A DNA stretch of 10,333 bases from Actinomycetota bacterium (GTDB lineage Bacteria; Actinomycetota; Thermoleophilia; UBA2241): positions 1 to 10,333 of the forward strand of contig PMKK01000197.1 in assembly GCA_003157715.1 (NCBI GenBank), written 5' to 3'. Positions 1 to 6,770 of this stretch are shown one piece after another. Every line of letters begins with the position of its first letter. The first letter of the stretch is position 1. The translations under genes were made by a program, and so were the position numbers. The notes under the pieces are model-generated. The model ran no database searches, was not told where the DNA came from, and saw nothing but the letters and a program-made list of their open reading frames with translations.

Positions 1-647
1 GCCCAGATGCCCATCGTCTGCTGGCAGAAGGCATTGTTGACGTACACCCACGAGAAGTAGATGTCCGCGGACGTGTCGCCGGGCGCGATGCAGCGCAGAT
101 TCGGGTGGCCAAGATGGGCGACCGCCCATTGCGTGTAGCCGTAGTAGGACTCGCCGGTCATGCCGATGGCGCCGTCGCACCACGGCTGGCCGGCCACCCA
201 CTCCAGCGTATCCCAGCCATCTTCGCTCTCGTGCACGAACGGCTCAAAGACGCCGCCCGAAGACCAGCGGCCGCGCACGTCCTGGATCAGGCAGGCGTAG
301 CCGCGGCGCGCCCAGTACTTGCCGTGCGCCGGCATGTAGCAGTACGCCTCCTGCTTGCCGTAGGGCATGCGGATGAGCACCACCGGCCAGGAGCTCTGAG
401 CGCCTACTGCGCCGGCCGGCCGCGGCAGGTAGAGGTCGGCGCGCAGCACGACGCCGTCGCGCATCGGCACCGCGAGGTCTTTGCGGATGGTGATGCCTTC
501 GCTGCGCACCGGCACCTCGGAGGGCAGCTCCAGGCCGGGCGTGTGGAACCGTTTCTTCAGCGCGCGCCGGGCCAGCTCGACACGCCAGCGCAGGTCGGCG
601 CCGAGCCGCGACGCCTGACGGCGCCGCGTCGCATCGACCGTACTCAT
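1..647 (-). CDS. CocE/NonD family alpha/beta hydrolase (X-Pro dipeptidyl-peptidase S15 type), C-terminus outside window
   Basis: N-terminal 215 residues of a serine hydrolase that runs off the left edge. A leader of about 45 residues precedes a segment typical of this family: MRDGVVLRADLYLP (62-75), then PVVLIRMPYGK (89-98), YWARRGYACLIQDVRGRW (111-128), and the nucleophile elbow GESYYG (165-170) with Ser167 as the predicted catalytic residue. The catalytic Asp and His and the jelly-roll domain would lie outside. Members hydrolyse acyl bonds in esters, amides (cocaine esterase, glutaryl-7-ACA acylase) or Xaa-Pro dipeptides; substrate cannot be told here. No signal peptide is obvious, so it is probably cytoplasmic. 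The ATG at 647-645 overlaps the TGA of the upstream permease as ATGA, with GGAG a few bases before it, so the two are one operon and probably translationally coupled. The permease may import the substrate. Family is confident, substrate unknown. Confidence 0.9.
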   Translation of the reverse strand, partial: MSTVDATRRRQASRLGADLRWRVELARRALKKRFHTPGLELPSEVPVRSEGITIRKDLAVPMRDGVVLRADLYLPRPAGAVGAQSSWPVVLIRMPYGKQEAYCYMPAHGKYWARRGYACLIQDVRGRWSSGGVFEPFVHESEDGWDTLEWVAGQPWCDGAIGMTGESYYGYTQWAVAHLGHPNLRCIAPGDTSADIYFSWVYVNNAFCQQTMGIW

Positions 648-2203
648 GGCGTCTCCGCCGCCTCGGCGACCGTCGCGGCGTCCGGCGAGGCCGCGAGCGG
701 CCCGTCACCGGCCGCCATGGCGGCCGCGAGGCTCTCCGCGGTCTGCGGCCGGCGACGGAAGAACCGCGGTGTGAACATCCACTGCACGAACATCAGGACG
801 ATGCCGACGACGATCACGCCGAGCCCTATCACAAACGGCGGGCCGAAGCCGAACCACGAGTTTCCGGAGACCGAGTTGGCGGGGTTGGCGTTCACGACCG
901 CCGAACGATAGAAGGCCCACATCAGCACGCTCGCGCCGACGAACGGCACCAGGCCCATGAGCAGGAAGTTCCTGGCACTCTTGAACAGCCGGCGCCGGTA
1001 GAAGATCGGACAGGCGAACCCGGTGAAGCCGTAGGTGAAGGCGACGAGAAAGCCGAGACCCGCGATCGAGTCCCAGAGCGTGTTCTGGCTGACGACGGTG
1101 AGACCGACGAACCAGGCCATGGCGGCGACGCCGACTACGATCGTGCCCCAGAACGGCGTCTGGTATCTGGGATGCGTACGCCCGAAGAGCTTGGGAAAGG
1201 CGCCATGGGTCGCCATCGAGAGCGTCGAGCGCGAGGTCGGCAGCAGCGTGGTCAGCGCCGAGGCGATGCCCGAGGTGAACACGGCAAGCAGCACGAGGCG
1301 GTCAAGCGGCGAGCCGAGGACGCTGCGCGACAGCGGCGCCAGGACGTCGTCTGAATTGTTGGCCAGAAACGAGGCGCCGTGGAACGCCTGCGCGGCGACG
1401 GCGATCAGCGTGAAGGTGGCGACCAGCGTGAGCGTGCTGACGATGGCGGAGATGCCCGGCAGGCGCCGCTTGTCTTTGGACTCCTCGTTTACGCTCAGCA
1501 CAGTGTCCCAGCCCCAGTAGACGAAGATGCCGAGCAGGGCGGCACTCGAGAAGGCGCCCCCCGATATGCCGTGGAAGGGCGAAAACCAGGACAGGCCGGG
1601 CGTGACCGACCCGGCGGGGTGCCAGACAAGGACTCGCGTCAGGGCGACTACGGCAAAGAGGATGATGGCGCCGAGCTGCGTGCCCATGAGCACGTACTGG
1701 GTGCGCGCCGAGATCTCGATGCCGAGCGCGCAGACGGCGGTCATCGCCGCGAGCCACGCGACGGCGCCGACCGCGACCCAGAAGCTCGAGTCGGCGCCGG
1801 CCTGCCAGCCGACGAGCAGGAACATGTAGCGGGCGCCGACGGCGGTGAGGTTACCCATGCCGATGACCTGCGCCGCGACGGCGGCGAAGCCGACGACCCA
1901 GCCGATGTGCGGACCCATGGCGTGCGTGACCCAGGTGAACGACTGGCCGCAGTCCGGGTCGGCGCGGTTCATAAAGGCAAAAGCGGCGGCGACCATCAGC
2001 ATCGGGATGAACACGGTGATGAGGATCGCCGGTGACTTGAAGCCCACGACGGCAGCGATGAAGCCGAGGGTGGCGGCCATCGTGTAGGCCGGCGCCGTCG
2101 AGGCGACACCGATCGTCACCGAGGAGAGCATCCCGAGCGCTCCCGGCTTCAGACCTTTCTTGCCGGACTCGCCCACGGTCTCTAGGTTGGCGCTCGCGTC
2201 CAT
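644..2203 (-). CDS. APC superfamily amino acid/amine permease
   Basis: Integral membrane transporter of 519 residues, the usual length for the amino acid-polyamine-organocation family, with about 12-14 hydrophobic helices. TM1 carries the unwound-helix signature GVASTAPAYTMAATLG (about 32-47), where this family binds the amino group of its substrate. A second binding-site helix is seen around VYWGWDTVLSVNEES (about 228-242). The C-terminus is a short Ala-rich cytoplasmic tail. The likely role is proton- or sodium-coupled uptake of an amino acid or amine; the exact substrate is not readable. I chose the ATG at 2203-2201 because an AGGGAGG ribosome binding site lies 4 nt before it; an open frame extends upstream to 2269 but lacks such a site. 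It is first in an operon with the hydrolase (4-nt ATGA overlap) and divergent from a TetR regulator, with an operator-like palindrome in its promoter. Confidence 0.92.
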   Translation of the reverse strand: MDASANLETVGESGKKGLKPGALGMLSSVTIGVASTAPAYTMAATLGFIAAVVGFKSPAILITVFIPMLMVAAAFAFMNRADPDCGQSFTWVTHAMGPHIGWVVGFAAVAAQVIGMGNLTAVGARYMFLLVGWQAGADSSFWVAVGAVAWLAAMTAVCALGIEISARTQYVLMGTQLGAIILFAVVALTRVLVWHPAGSVTPGLSWFSPFHGISGGAFSSAALLGIFVYWGWDTVLSVNEESKDKRRLPGISAIVSTLTLVATFTLIAVAAQAFHGASFLANNSDDVLAPLSRSVLGSPLDRLVLLAVFTSGIASALTTLLPTSRSTLSMATHGAFPKLFGRTHPRYQTPFWGTIVVGVAAMAWFVGLTVVSQNTLWDSIAGLGFLVAFTYGFTGFACPIFYRRRLFKSARNFLLMGLVPFVGASVLMWAFYRSAVVNANPANSVSGNSWFGFGPPFVIGLGVIVVGIVLMFVQWMFTPRFFRRRPQTAESLAAAMAAGDGPLAASPDAATVAEAAETP

Positions 2204-2245
2204 CGGCCCTCCCTGGCTTTTAGGATAGCGGATCGGGGTCTCCGA

Positions 2246-2261
2246 CGACGCGACCGCGTCG
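2246..2261. promoter_or_regulatory. Second palindrome in the permease 5' leader
   Basis: Perfect inverted repeat CGACGCG-AC-CGCGTCG with 7-bp arms and a 2-bp centre, located between the predicted transcription start and the permease ATG. The centre is too short for a good RNA hairpin loop, so a protein-binding dyad is the more natural reading. Its sequence differs from the palindrome at 2288-2303, so the two are unlikely to bind the same protein equally. Chance is possible in GC-rich DNA. Confidence 0.3.
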
Positions 2262-2280
2262 CCCGGCATGGCCCTGCGCG

Positions 2281-2309
2281 AACAGTGGGCCGGGAATCCG
2301 GCCTGTCAA
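2281..2309 (-). promoter_or_regulatory. Candidate sigma70-type promoter of the permease-hydrolase operon
   Basis: On the minus strand a perfect -35 TTGACA (2309-2304) is followed after 17 nt by ACTGTT (2286-2281), a weak -10. Predicted transcription start is near 2274, leaving a 5' leader of about 70 nt before the permease ATG. The spacer is entirely occupied by a palindrome (separate entry). Confidence 0.5.
2288..2303. promoter_or_regulatory. Palindromic operator candidate in the permease promoter spacer
   Basis: Perfect inverted repeat GGCCGG-GAAT-CCGGCC, two 6-bp arms around 4 bp. It lies exactly between the -35 (2309-2304) and -10 (2286-2281) of the permease promoter and about 30 bp before the TATAGT box of the divergent TetR gene. 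TetR dimers bind short dyads placed like this, so repression of the permease and perhaps autoregulation is inferred. GC-rich dyads can arise by chance in such DNA. Confidence 0.5.
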
Positions 2310-2332
2310 GTCCCAAAAAGCAGCGATGACGA

Positions 2333-2338
2333 TATAGT
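2333..2338 (+). promoter_or_regulatory. Candidate -10 box of the TetR regulator gene
   Basis: TATAGT on the plus strand fits a -10 element; a transcription start near 2345 would leave a leader of about 31 nt before the GTG at 2376. The -35 region 17 nt upstream (GTCCCA, 2310-2315) is poor, as expected for a weak or regulated promoter. Confidence 0.35.
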
Positions 2339-2375
2339 TGCGGCACTCGGGGACGGGGCCAGGGAGGAGCAGCAC

Positions 2376-3062
2376 GTGAGCGACGAGCCACACGGGGCGC
2401 CACGTCGGGGGCGGCCGGCAGCAAAGAATGTCAAGGCCAAAACGCACGCCGGCCTGCCCATCCGCGATCCCCTGCAGGCCCTGCCGCCGGCGGCCCGCTG
2501 GGTCCTGCAGTGCGCGCGCCGCATGCTCATCGAACGCGGCTTCGAGGCTCTCACGCTTGAGAACGTCGCGCTCGAGTCTCGCGAGAGCAAGGCGTCGATC
2601 CAGCGCTACTTCGGCAGCAGGGCCGGGCTGATCGAGGCACTCTTCGACTCGCTGATGCACGACGACTACGTGGCGATGAAGTCCGAGGCCGAGAGCCTTC
2701 CCCCGGGGGATGAGCGCGTGCATACGTATCTTCTCGGCCTGCGCGGCATCGCCGGCGACGTCGAGGCCTGGCGGGCATTCTTCGAGATAGTGCCCCACGC
2801 GCTTCGCGACCCGGATCTCCACGAGCGCCTCACACAGATGTATGCGTGGTATCGCGACCTCACGGCCTTCACCTGCGGTCTCGACGGGACGTCACTCGAC
2901 GAGAGACACCAGGACGCCCTCGCGACGCTGATCCTCGCGACGCTGGACGGTCTCTCCTTTCAGGTCGCGCTGGATCCGCGAAGCGTCGATCCGGCTCCGG
3001 CCTTCGAGCTGCTCTACGAGTTCATACAGAGCGCGCTGCGCCCGGAGCGCGACCGGTCGTGA
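2376..3062 (+). CDS. TetR/AcrR family transcriptional regulator
   Basis: DNA-binding regulator of 228 residues. After an unusually long, basic N-terminal arm (about 1-38, with an AT-hook-like RRGRP at 10-14) comes the TetR DNA-binding domain: helix 1 PAARWVLQCARRMLIERGF (38-56), then LTLENVALESRESKASIQRYFGSR (59-82), where SIQRYFGS is the recognition helix region. The rest (about 85-228) is an all-helical ligand-binding and dimer domain with no assignable ligand. I chose GTG at 2376 because AGGGAGGAG (2361-2369) sits 6 nt before it; an ATG in the same frame at 2268 would add 36 residues, lacks a Shine-Dalgarno sequence and overlaps the promoter region. It is divergent from the permease operon with 172 bp between starts, which contains a palindrome inside the permease promoter, so it most likely represses that operon. 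Some of this long-arm type could be activators. Confidence 0.9.
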   Translation: MSDEPHGAPRRGRPAAKNVKAKTHAGLPIRDPLQALPPAARWVLQCARRMLIERGFEALTLENVALESRESKASIQRYFGSRAGLIEALFDSLMHDDYVAMKSEAESLPPGDERVHTYLLGLRGIAGDVEAWRAFFEIVPHALRDPDLHERLTQMYAWYRDLTAFTCGLDGTSLDERHQDALATLILATLDGLSFQVALDPRSVDPAPAFELLYEFIQSALRPERDRS

Positions 3063-3082
3063 CCAGCGCAGCCGCTCAGAAG

Positions 3083-3110
3083 AGGACGATCGCCGCCGCC
3101 GTCGTACACT
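3083..3110 (+). promoter_or_regulatory. Candidate promoter of the small ORF, leaderless geometry
   Basis: A -10 TACACT (3105-3110, TANNNT) is preceded after 16 nt by AGGACG (3083-3088, 3 of 6 to TTGACA). The -10 ends 6 nt before GTG 3117, where transcription would start, so the message would begin with its start codon. The absence of a Shine-Dalgarno sequence at usable distance supports this. Confidence 0.45.
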
Positions 3111-3125
3111 GTGTCCGTGGACACA
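3110..3125. repeat. Inverted repeat across the start of the small ORF
   Basis: Perfect dyad TGTGTCC-GT-GGACACA with 7-bp arms, covering the last base of the -10 box, the predicted transcription start and the first codons. It could be an operator; no regulator can be assigned from the sequence. Confidence 0.35.
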
Positions 3126-3329
3126 CTGGATCTTCTTGGCAAGCACGTACGCTACGACGGCGAGGTAGGGACGGTCGTGGGCCGCTCTGAGCCGGGCTGG
3201 GCAGGTCGTGACGGGTTGGCCGCGCAGCGCGGCCGATCGGTCACCATCCGCGTCGAGGGACAGCTCGCACCGCACTTCGTCGAGGTCACAGAAGCCGACC
3301 TTCAAAGGATCGAGGTCCTGGGCGACTAG
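3117..3329 (+). CDS. Small hypothetical protein, possible SH3-like barrel fold
   Basis: Protein of 70 residues (72 if GTG 3111 is used). I do not recognise a named family. It opens with VDTLDLLGKHVRYDGEV, continues with a Gly-rich turn (GTVVGRSEPGWAGRDG) and alternating hydrophobic strands (SVTIRVEG, HFVEVTEADL), a pattern compatible with a small beta-barrel of KOW or PRC type; that is only an impression. It has no signal peptide or membrane segment. There is no ribosome binding site near either GTG, but a TANNNT -10 box ends 6 nt before GTG 3117, so a leaderless message starting at 3117 is the best explanation and the reason for this start. It starts 54 nt after the TetR stop, on the same strand, but appears to have its own promoter. 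The stop is TAG, which matters if the host also decodes UAG as pyrrolysine. Confidence 0.65.
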   Translation: MDTLDLLGKHVRYDGEVGTVVGRSEPGWAGRDGLAAQRGRSVTIRVEGQLAPHFVEVTEADLQRIEVLGD

Positions 3330-3344
3330 CCCGGCTGCCGGCGG

Positions 3345-3365
3345 CCTCCCCGCTTCGCCGGGAGG
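3345..3365. terminator. Hairpin between convergent genes, candidate bidirectional terminator
   Basis: CCTCCC pairs with GGGAGG (6 bp), followed inward by a C-C mismatch, two more GC pairs and a TTC loop. It lies in the 51-bp gap between the small ORF and the convergent deacetylase. There is no T-tract on either side, so it is not a classical intrinsic terminator, though such U-less hairpins are often seen at convergent gene ends in high-GC bacteria. Confidence 0.5.
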
Positions 3366-3380
3366 AGTCCCGCGCTCATC

Positions 3381-4310
3381 CTATGGACCGGTCGCCCCGG
3401 CGGCCCGGTCGACCGCCGCCTCACCCTTGCGGGAGCCACTGAGGCCCTCGGCGAACACCTTCAGGGACTCACCGCCGAACACGACGATGCGCGGCAGCGC
3501 GAAGAGCTCGCTGGGCCGGGCGAGGCCATACCACACCGAGGTGGCCGCCAGGTAGCCGGCGCGGCGCACGGCGGCCTTGACGGCCGAGTCGTAGACGCCG
3601 CCCGGATAGCAGAAGAAGTCGACCGGAACGCCGAAGTAGCGCTGTAGCAGATCGCGCGAGCCCTTGAGCTCGTAGGCCACGGCCGCCGGCGACAGCCGCG
3701 TCAGATCGCGGTGCGTGATGGTGTGCGAGTCGATCTCCCAACCCCAGGCGGCCATCCTGGAGATCATCGCGATGGTGAGAGCGCGACCAAGGTTGTGGAC
3801 GATCAGGTTGAGCACGGCGGTGTCGCCGCGGCGGCGCAGCAGGGCGGCGGCGTAGCGGTACTGATCGAGATAGCCGTCGTCGAAGCTCAGCACGACGGGT
3901 CGCGCCGGCAGCGGGCTGCCCTGCGTCCAGCACTGATAGACCTGCCGCATGGTGACGGTGTGAAAGCCGTGACCGCGCAGGTAGCCGAGTTCGCGGGCGA
4001 ACTGGGCGCGAGTCACCCAGAGTAGGGCCGAACCCCCGCGGCTCGGCGCGACGTGGTGGTACATGAGGATGGGTACCGCCCGCGGATCGCCGCGACGAAC
4101 GGGCTTGGTCGCGATCGGGCGGTGCGATCGGCCGGGCGACCCTCCGGGAGCCCGAGGCGAGTCTCTCGTCGCGGCAAGCACGCTCGCCGCGACGATCACG
4201 GCTACGACAAGCGCCAGAACAGCGAGCCGCAGAAGCTCGGGCTTGCCTCTCGGGTCCAGGGCCTTCAGAGGTGATCGGCGCGCCGTGTCGAGCTGTGGGG
4301 GAACCGGCAT
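3381..4310 (-). CDS. Membrane-anchored polysaccharide deacetylase (NodB domain)
   Basis: 309-residue carbohydrate esterase family 4 type protein. A short basic N-terminus precedes one hydrophobic segment (about 29-47, VLALVVAVIVAASVLA), acting as an uncleaved signal anchor, then a Pro/Arg/Ser-rich linker to about 78, so the catalytic domain should sit outside the membrane. The domain begins at VPILMYHHV (79-87) and carries motif 1 SFDDGY (142-147, base and metal Asp144/Asp145), motif 2 DSHTITH (194-200, metal His196 and His200) and motif 3 FCYPGG (232-237). Known members remove N- or O-acetyl groups from peptidoglycan, chitin oligomers or exopolysaccharide using a divalent metal; the substrate here is unknown but cell-wall or surface glycan is likely. 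No Shine-Dalgarno sequence is seen; a promoter placed 6 nt before ATG suggests a leaderless message. The stop is TAG (3383-3381). It is convergent with the small ORF and downstream of the Fic gene but with its own promoter. Confidence 0.9.
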   Translation of the reverse strand: MPVPPQLDTARRSPLKALDPRGKPELLRLAVLALVVAVIVAASVLAATRDSPRAPGGSPGRSHRPIATKPVRRGDPRAVPILMYHHVAPSRGGSALLWVTRAQFARELGYLRGHGFHTVTMRQVYQCWTQGSPLPARPVVLSFDDGYLDQYRYAAALLRRRGDTAVLNLIVHNLGRALTIAMISRMAAWGWEIDSHTITHRDLTRLSPAAVAYELKGSRDLLQRYFGVPVDFFCYPGGVYDSAVKAAVRRAGYLAATSVWYGLARPSELFALPRIVVFGGESLKVFAEGLSGSRKGEAAVDRAAGATGP

Positions 4311-4316
4311 GGCCCC

Positions 4317-4345
4317 ACTCTAGTGGCGCCGGCTACAGGCGTCCA
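4317..4345 (-). promoter_or_regulatory. Candidate promoter of the deacetylase, leaderless geometry
   Basis: On the minus strand TGGACG (4345-4340, 4 of 6 to TTGACA), a 17-nt spacer, and TAGAGT (4322-4317, TANNNT). The -10 ends 6 nt before the ATG at 4310, so transcription would start at or next to the start codon. The -10 lies in a small dyad, CCACT-CT-AGTGG (4315-4326). Confidence 0.5.
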
Positions 4346-4442
4346 CCGGCTGCTCGGACGGCTTGCCGGGCACAGGTCGGCTTCGCGGGGGAGCGCGCTC
4401 ACGCAGGGCGCGATTGACCGCCGATGCCGCGTGCGACGAGTC

Positions 4443-6533
4443 TCACTCTACCGGCACGACAACCGGCGTGGCCTCCTGGCTCTCGACCTCCTGCCGCCAC
4501 GCTACGCGCTTGCCGACGCGCGCGCGCAACCGCCAGCCGAGCGACTTCTCCTCGTCTTCGATCGCCTCGGCGACGGCGGTGACACGGCCGTAGACGCGCG
4601 CGGCCTCCCGTTCGGAGAGGCCGTAGTCGCTGAGCCAGTCAAGGACTATCTGCAGGTTGGCCGTGATGTCGATGTAGAGGCCCCAGTCATACGCGCATGC
4701 TTCGGCGATGTAGCGCACGCAGATCGACAGATCGTCGTCGATCTCACGCAAGGGCAGATCCTTGAACAAGGCGATGAGGTCGTGCACGTCCTTGCGGTTG
4801 ATGATGCCGATCTGCGCCTTGGAGATGAGTGTGTCGACCGGCGAGATCGCATAGTCGTCGAGGTCGAGTCGCCCGCGGATGTCGACATCGTGGTCCATCC
4901 TCATCACGTCCAGGAAGACGTCGACGTGGTCGACGAGAGGACGGGCGGGTACCCTTAGCTGCTCCCCGGCCCGCGACTGCCCGGGTGCCTCCGGGTCATC
5001 GGACCCCTCCGGACGCTCGAGCCGCGCGGCGCGCAGCGCTTCGTTCTTGACGAACTGCAGCTGCAGTCCTCTCGTCGCCTGGCTCACGTAGATGTTCTCG
5101 GTGTAGCCGAGACCGGCGAACACCTCGTAGAGCGCCTCTTTCTGATCGGAGAGGCCGACGAGATCGACGTCCGAGTACTCGCGGTCCATGAAGCCGAGAT
5201 CGATGCAGTGGCGGCGCACGGCAAGGCCGCCCGCGAGCCGGACGTCGACGCCGGCGCGCCGCGCCACGTCGACCATCGCCATGGCCTCGGTCATGAGACG
5301 GTCGGCCAGGCGGCGCGGCCTTCTGTCCCAGCCCAGCCGTGACTTGAGCGGCTCGCCCTCTGGAGCCTCGTCGACTTCGCCGACCAGGTCCTCGATAGGC
5401 TCCTCGATGGCATCGAGGATGGACGGCGCCACGTAGACGCGCGGGCGGTTCGAGCCCTCGACCAGGGTGATCAGGCCGCGGCTCTCGAGGGCGCGCACGG
5501 CACGGCGCGCCGTGCCGTCGCTCACCTGCAGCGCGCGCCGCACATCGCGCACCGCGATGAACGGCGACACGAAGAGCTCGTCGACCAGCACCGGTGGCGT
5601 GCCCTCGGCCTCCGCGCGGTAGCGCGCCCGCTGACGCAGCAGCAGACGTGCCTGCAGGCGCGCGCGCTCCGCCGTTTCGCGCACGCCGTCGGCGAAGAAC
5701 AGCAGCCACGGCCGCCACTCGCCGTGCGTGCGCACGCGCTGCAGCAGGGTGTAGTACTCGCGGCGGTGCGCCTCGAGATAGGCGGAGAGATACAGGAGCG
5801 GTTGCGAGAGCCTGCCGCGCGAGACGAGAAAGAGGACTATGAAGATGCGGCCCAGGCGCCCGTTGCTGTCGACGAACGGGTGAATCGATTCGAACTGCGC
5901 ATGAGCCATGGCGCACTGCACGAGGTCGGGCAGCCGGTCCCGCTCGGCCAGGAATCCCTCTAGCTGGTCGAGCGCCGCGTTCATCTGTGGTACCGGCGGA
6001 GGAACGTAGGTAGCGGTGGTCAGCGTCGCGCCGGGCGGCCCGATCCAGTTCTGCGTGTTCCTGAACTCGCCCGGGGCTCTCGCCATGACCGCTTCTCCGC
6101 GCAGCAGGCGCTGGTGCAGGCTCCGGACCAGGGTAAGGTCGAGTGGCAGCTTGGCGACACACTCGACGCCGTAGGCAAGCGTCGCGAGCACGTTGCGCAC
6201 CCCGGAAAGCTGGTCGAGGCGGGAACCGGCGGGAGCCGCCGCGATCTCGTCGAGCAGGACCTCCGTGAGGCTCACGTCGGCTCCCTCGATGCGCGAGCTG
6301 CAAAGGGCTTCCTGGCGCAGGAACGGCGCCGCCATCGCCACCGGGCTCGGGAGCTCGTCACCGAGCCCAGACAACGCACCCAAGGCCGCATCGGCGCGTG
6401 AGAGCGCGACGGCAAGCTCCCTCGTGAAGGCTAGCCGCGGCGGCAGCGACGCCGGCACAAAGGCGCAGTAGCCCTCAGGGCAGGCGACGATCCGCCCTGC
6501 CGCCGATGCCTTGAACTCGCTGGGGTCCATCAC
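4443..6533 (-). CDS. Fic family protein fused to a nucleotidyltransferase-like C-terminal domain
   Basis: 696 residues from GTG 6533, or 695 from the adjacent ATG 6530; GAAGG upstream serves either. Part 1 (about 1-300) is a Fic module, which transfers AMP or another nucleotide phosphate to target proteins: an N-terminal Fic_N region with the autoinhibitory motif SSRIEG (79-84, S/T-xxx-E-G), ARAPGEFRNTQNWIG (151-165), and the catalytic motif HPFVDSNGRLGR (218-229) with His218 and a Ser in place of the usual first Gly. Part 2 (about 318-372) is a winged helix (VRRALQVSDGTARRAVRALESRGLI), probably DNA-binding. After an acidic linker, part 3 (about 410-696) resembles nucleotidyltransferase-fold proteins of MNT/AbiEii character: LAGGLAVRRH (433-442), metal motif SDVDLV (454-459), a possible third Asp in HVDVF (536-540), and KDVHDLIALF (581-590). 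Single Fic-winged-helix proteins are near 370 residues, so the last 320 are extra. Role is unknown; toxin, regulator or defence functions are all possible. TGA stop. A gene by itself, 237 nt from the gene upstream. Confidence 0.85.
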   Translation of the reverse strand: MMDPSEFKASAAGRIVACPEGYCAFVPASLPPRLAFTRELAVALSRADAALGALSGLGDELPSPVAMAAPFLRQEALCSSRIEGADVSLTEVLLDEIAAAPAGSRLDQLSGVRNVLATLAYGVECVAKLPLDLTLVRSLHQRLLRGEAVMARAPGEFRNTQNWIGPPGATLTTATYVPPPVPQMNAALDQLEGFLAERDRLPDLVQCAMAHAQFESIHPFVDSNGRLGRIFIVLFLVSRGRLSQPLLYLSAYLEAHRREYYTLLQRVRTHGEWRPWLLFFADGVRETAERARLQARLLLRQRARYRAEAEGTPPVLVDELFVSPFIAVRDVRRALQVSDGTARRAVRALESRGLITLVEGSNRPRVYVAPSILDAIEEPIEDLVGEVDEAPEGEPLKSRLGWDRRPRRLADRLMTEAMAMVDVARRAGVDVRLAGGLAVRRHCIDLGFMDREYSDVDLVGLSDQKEALYEVFAGLGYTENIYVSQATRGLQLQFVKNEALRAARLERPEGSDDPEAPGQSRAGEQLRVPARPLVDHVDVFLDVMRMDHDVDIRGRLDLDDYAISPVDTLISKAQIGIINRKDVHDLIALFKDLPLREIDDDLSICVRYIAEACAYDWGLYIDITANLQIVLDWLSDYGLSEREAARVYGRVTAVAEAIEDEEKSLGWRLRARVGKRVAWRQEVESQEATPVVVPVE

Positions 6534-6686
6534 TTCCGCCTTCGCCGCGCCTGGCTTGCGGCCCTGCCCGGCGTGCGCCCCTGAGGAATCCGCAAAGTCG
6601 CGGCGCGCTCGCCCGAGCAGCTTGACCCACCAGGATCGCGGGCTCCCGGCCCGCCTTCTCGTGGAATACCCGCTGCCGCCTTTGCT

Positions 6687-6692
6687 AGTCTA
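6687..6692 (-). promoter_or_regulatory. Weak candidate -10 box for the Fic gene
   Basis: TAGACT on the minus strand matches TANNNT, about 155 nt before the Fic start, in the 237-bp gap between the Fic gene and the methyltransferase gene upstream of it. No convincing -35 partner is seen. The rest of this gap holds no gene I can support. Confidence 0.2.
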
Positions 6693-6721
6693 CTTCGCCG
6701 TCGGCTGCAGCTGCCGGCTCT

Positions 6722-6736
6722 GGGCCGTAAAGGCCC
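6722..6736 (-). terminator. Weak hairpin after the pyrrolysine-free methyltransferase gene
   Basis: GGGCC and GGCCC (5-bp perfect stem) around a GTAAA loop, 35 nt beyond the TGA of the methyltransferase gene. There is no T-tract, so termination is only suggested by position. Confidence 0.3.
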
Positions 6737-6770
6737 GATCGAAGGCGTGTCTGCCGCCGGTCGGCGCCCG

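Noticed and set aside
105..911. Plus-strand open frame of 268 codons
   Set aside because: Runs antisense to the hydrolase and permease, which have clear family motifs; its composition is typical of shadow frames.
2204..2269. 22-residue N-terminal extension of the permease
   Set aside because: ATG 2203 has AGGGAGG at the right distance and the extension does not look like the family's N-terminus.
2268..2375. 36-residue N-terminal extension of the TetR regulator from ATG 2268
   Set aside because: No Shine-Dalgarno sequence, and it would cover the divergent promoter; GTG 2376 has a strong AGGGAGGAG.
4323..4958. Plus-strand open frame of 211 codons
   Set aside because: Antisense to the C-terminal domain of the Fic fusion; Asp/Val/Arg-rich without a recognisable fold and with no ribosome binding site.
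6534..6770. Possible tRNA (including a pylT-like tRNA) in the largest gene gap
   Set aside because: I could not find a cloverleaf, a T-loop-like GGTTCRANTCC or a CTA anticodon loop in this gap or in the other gaps.
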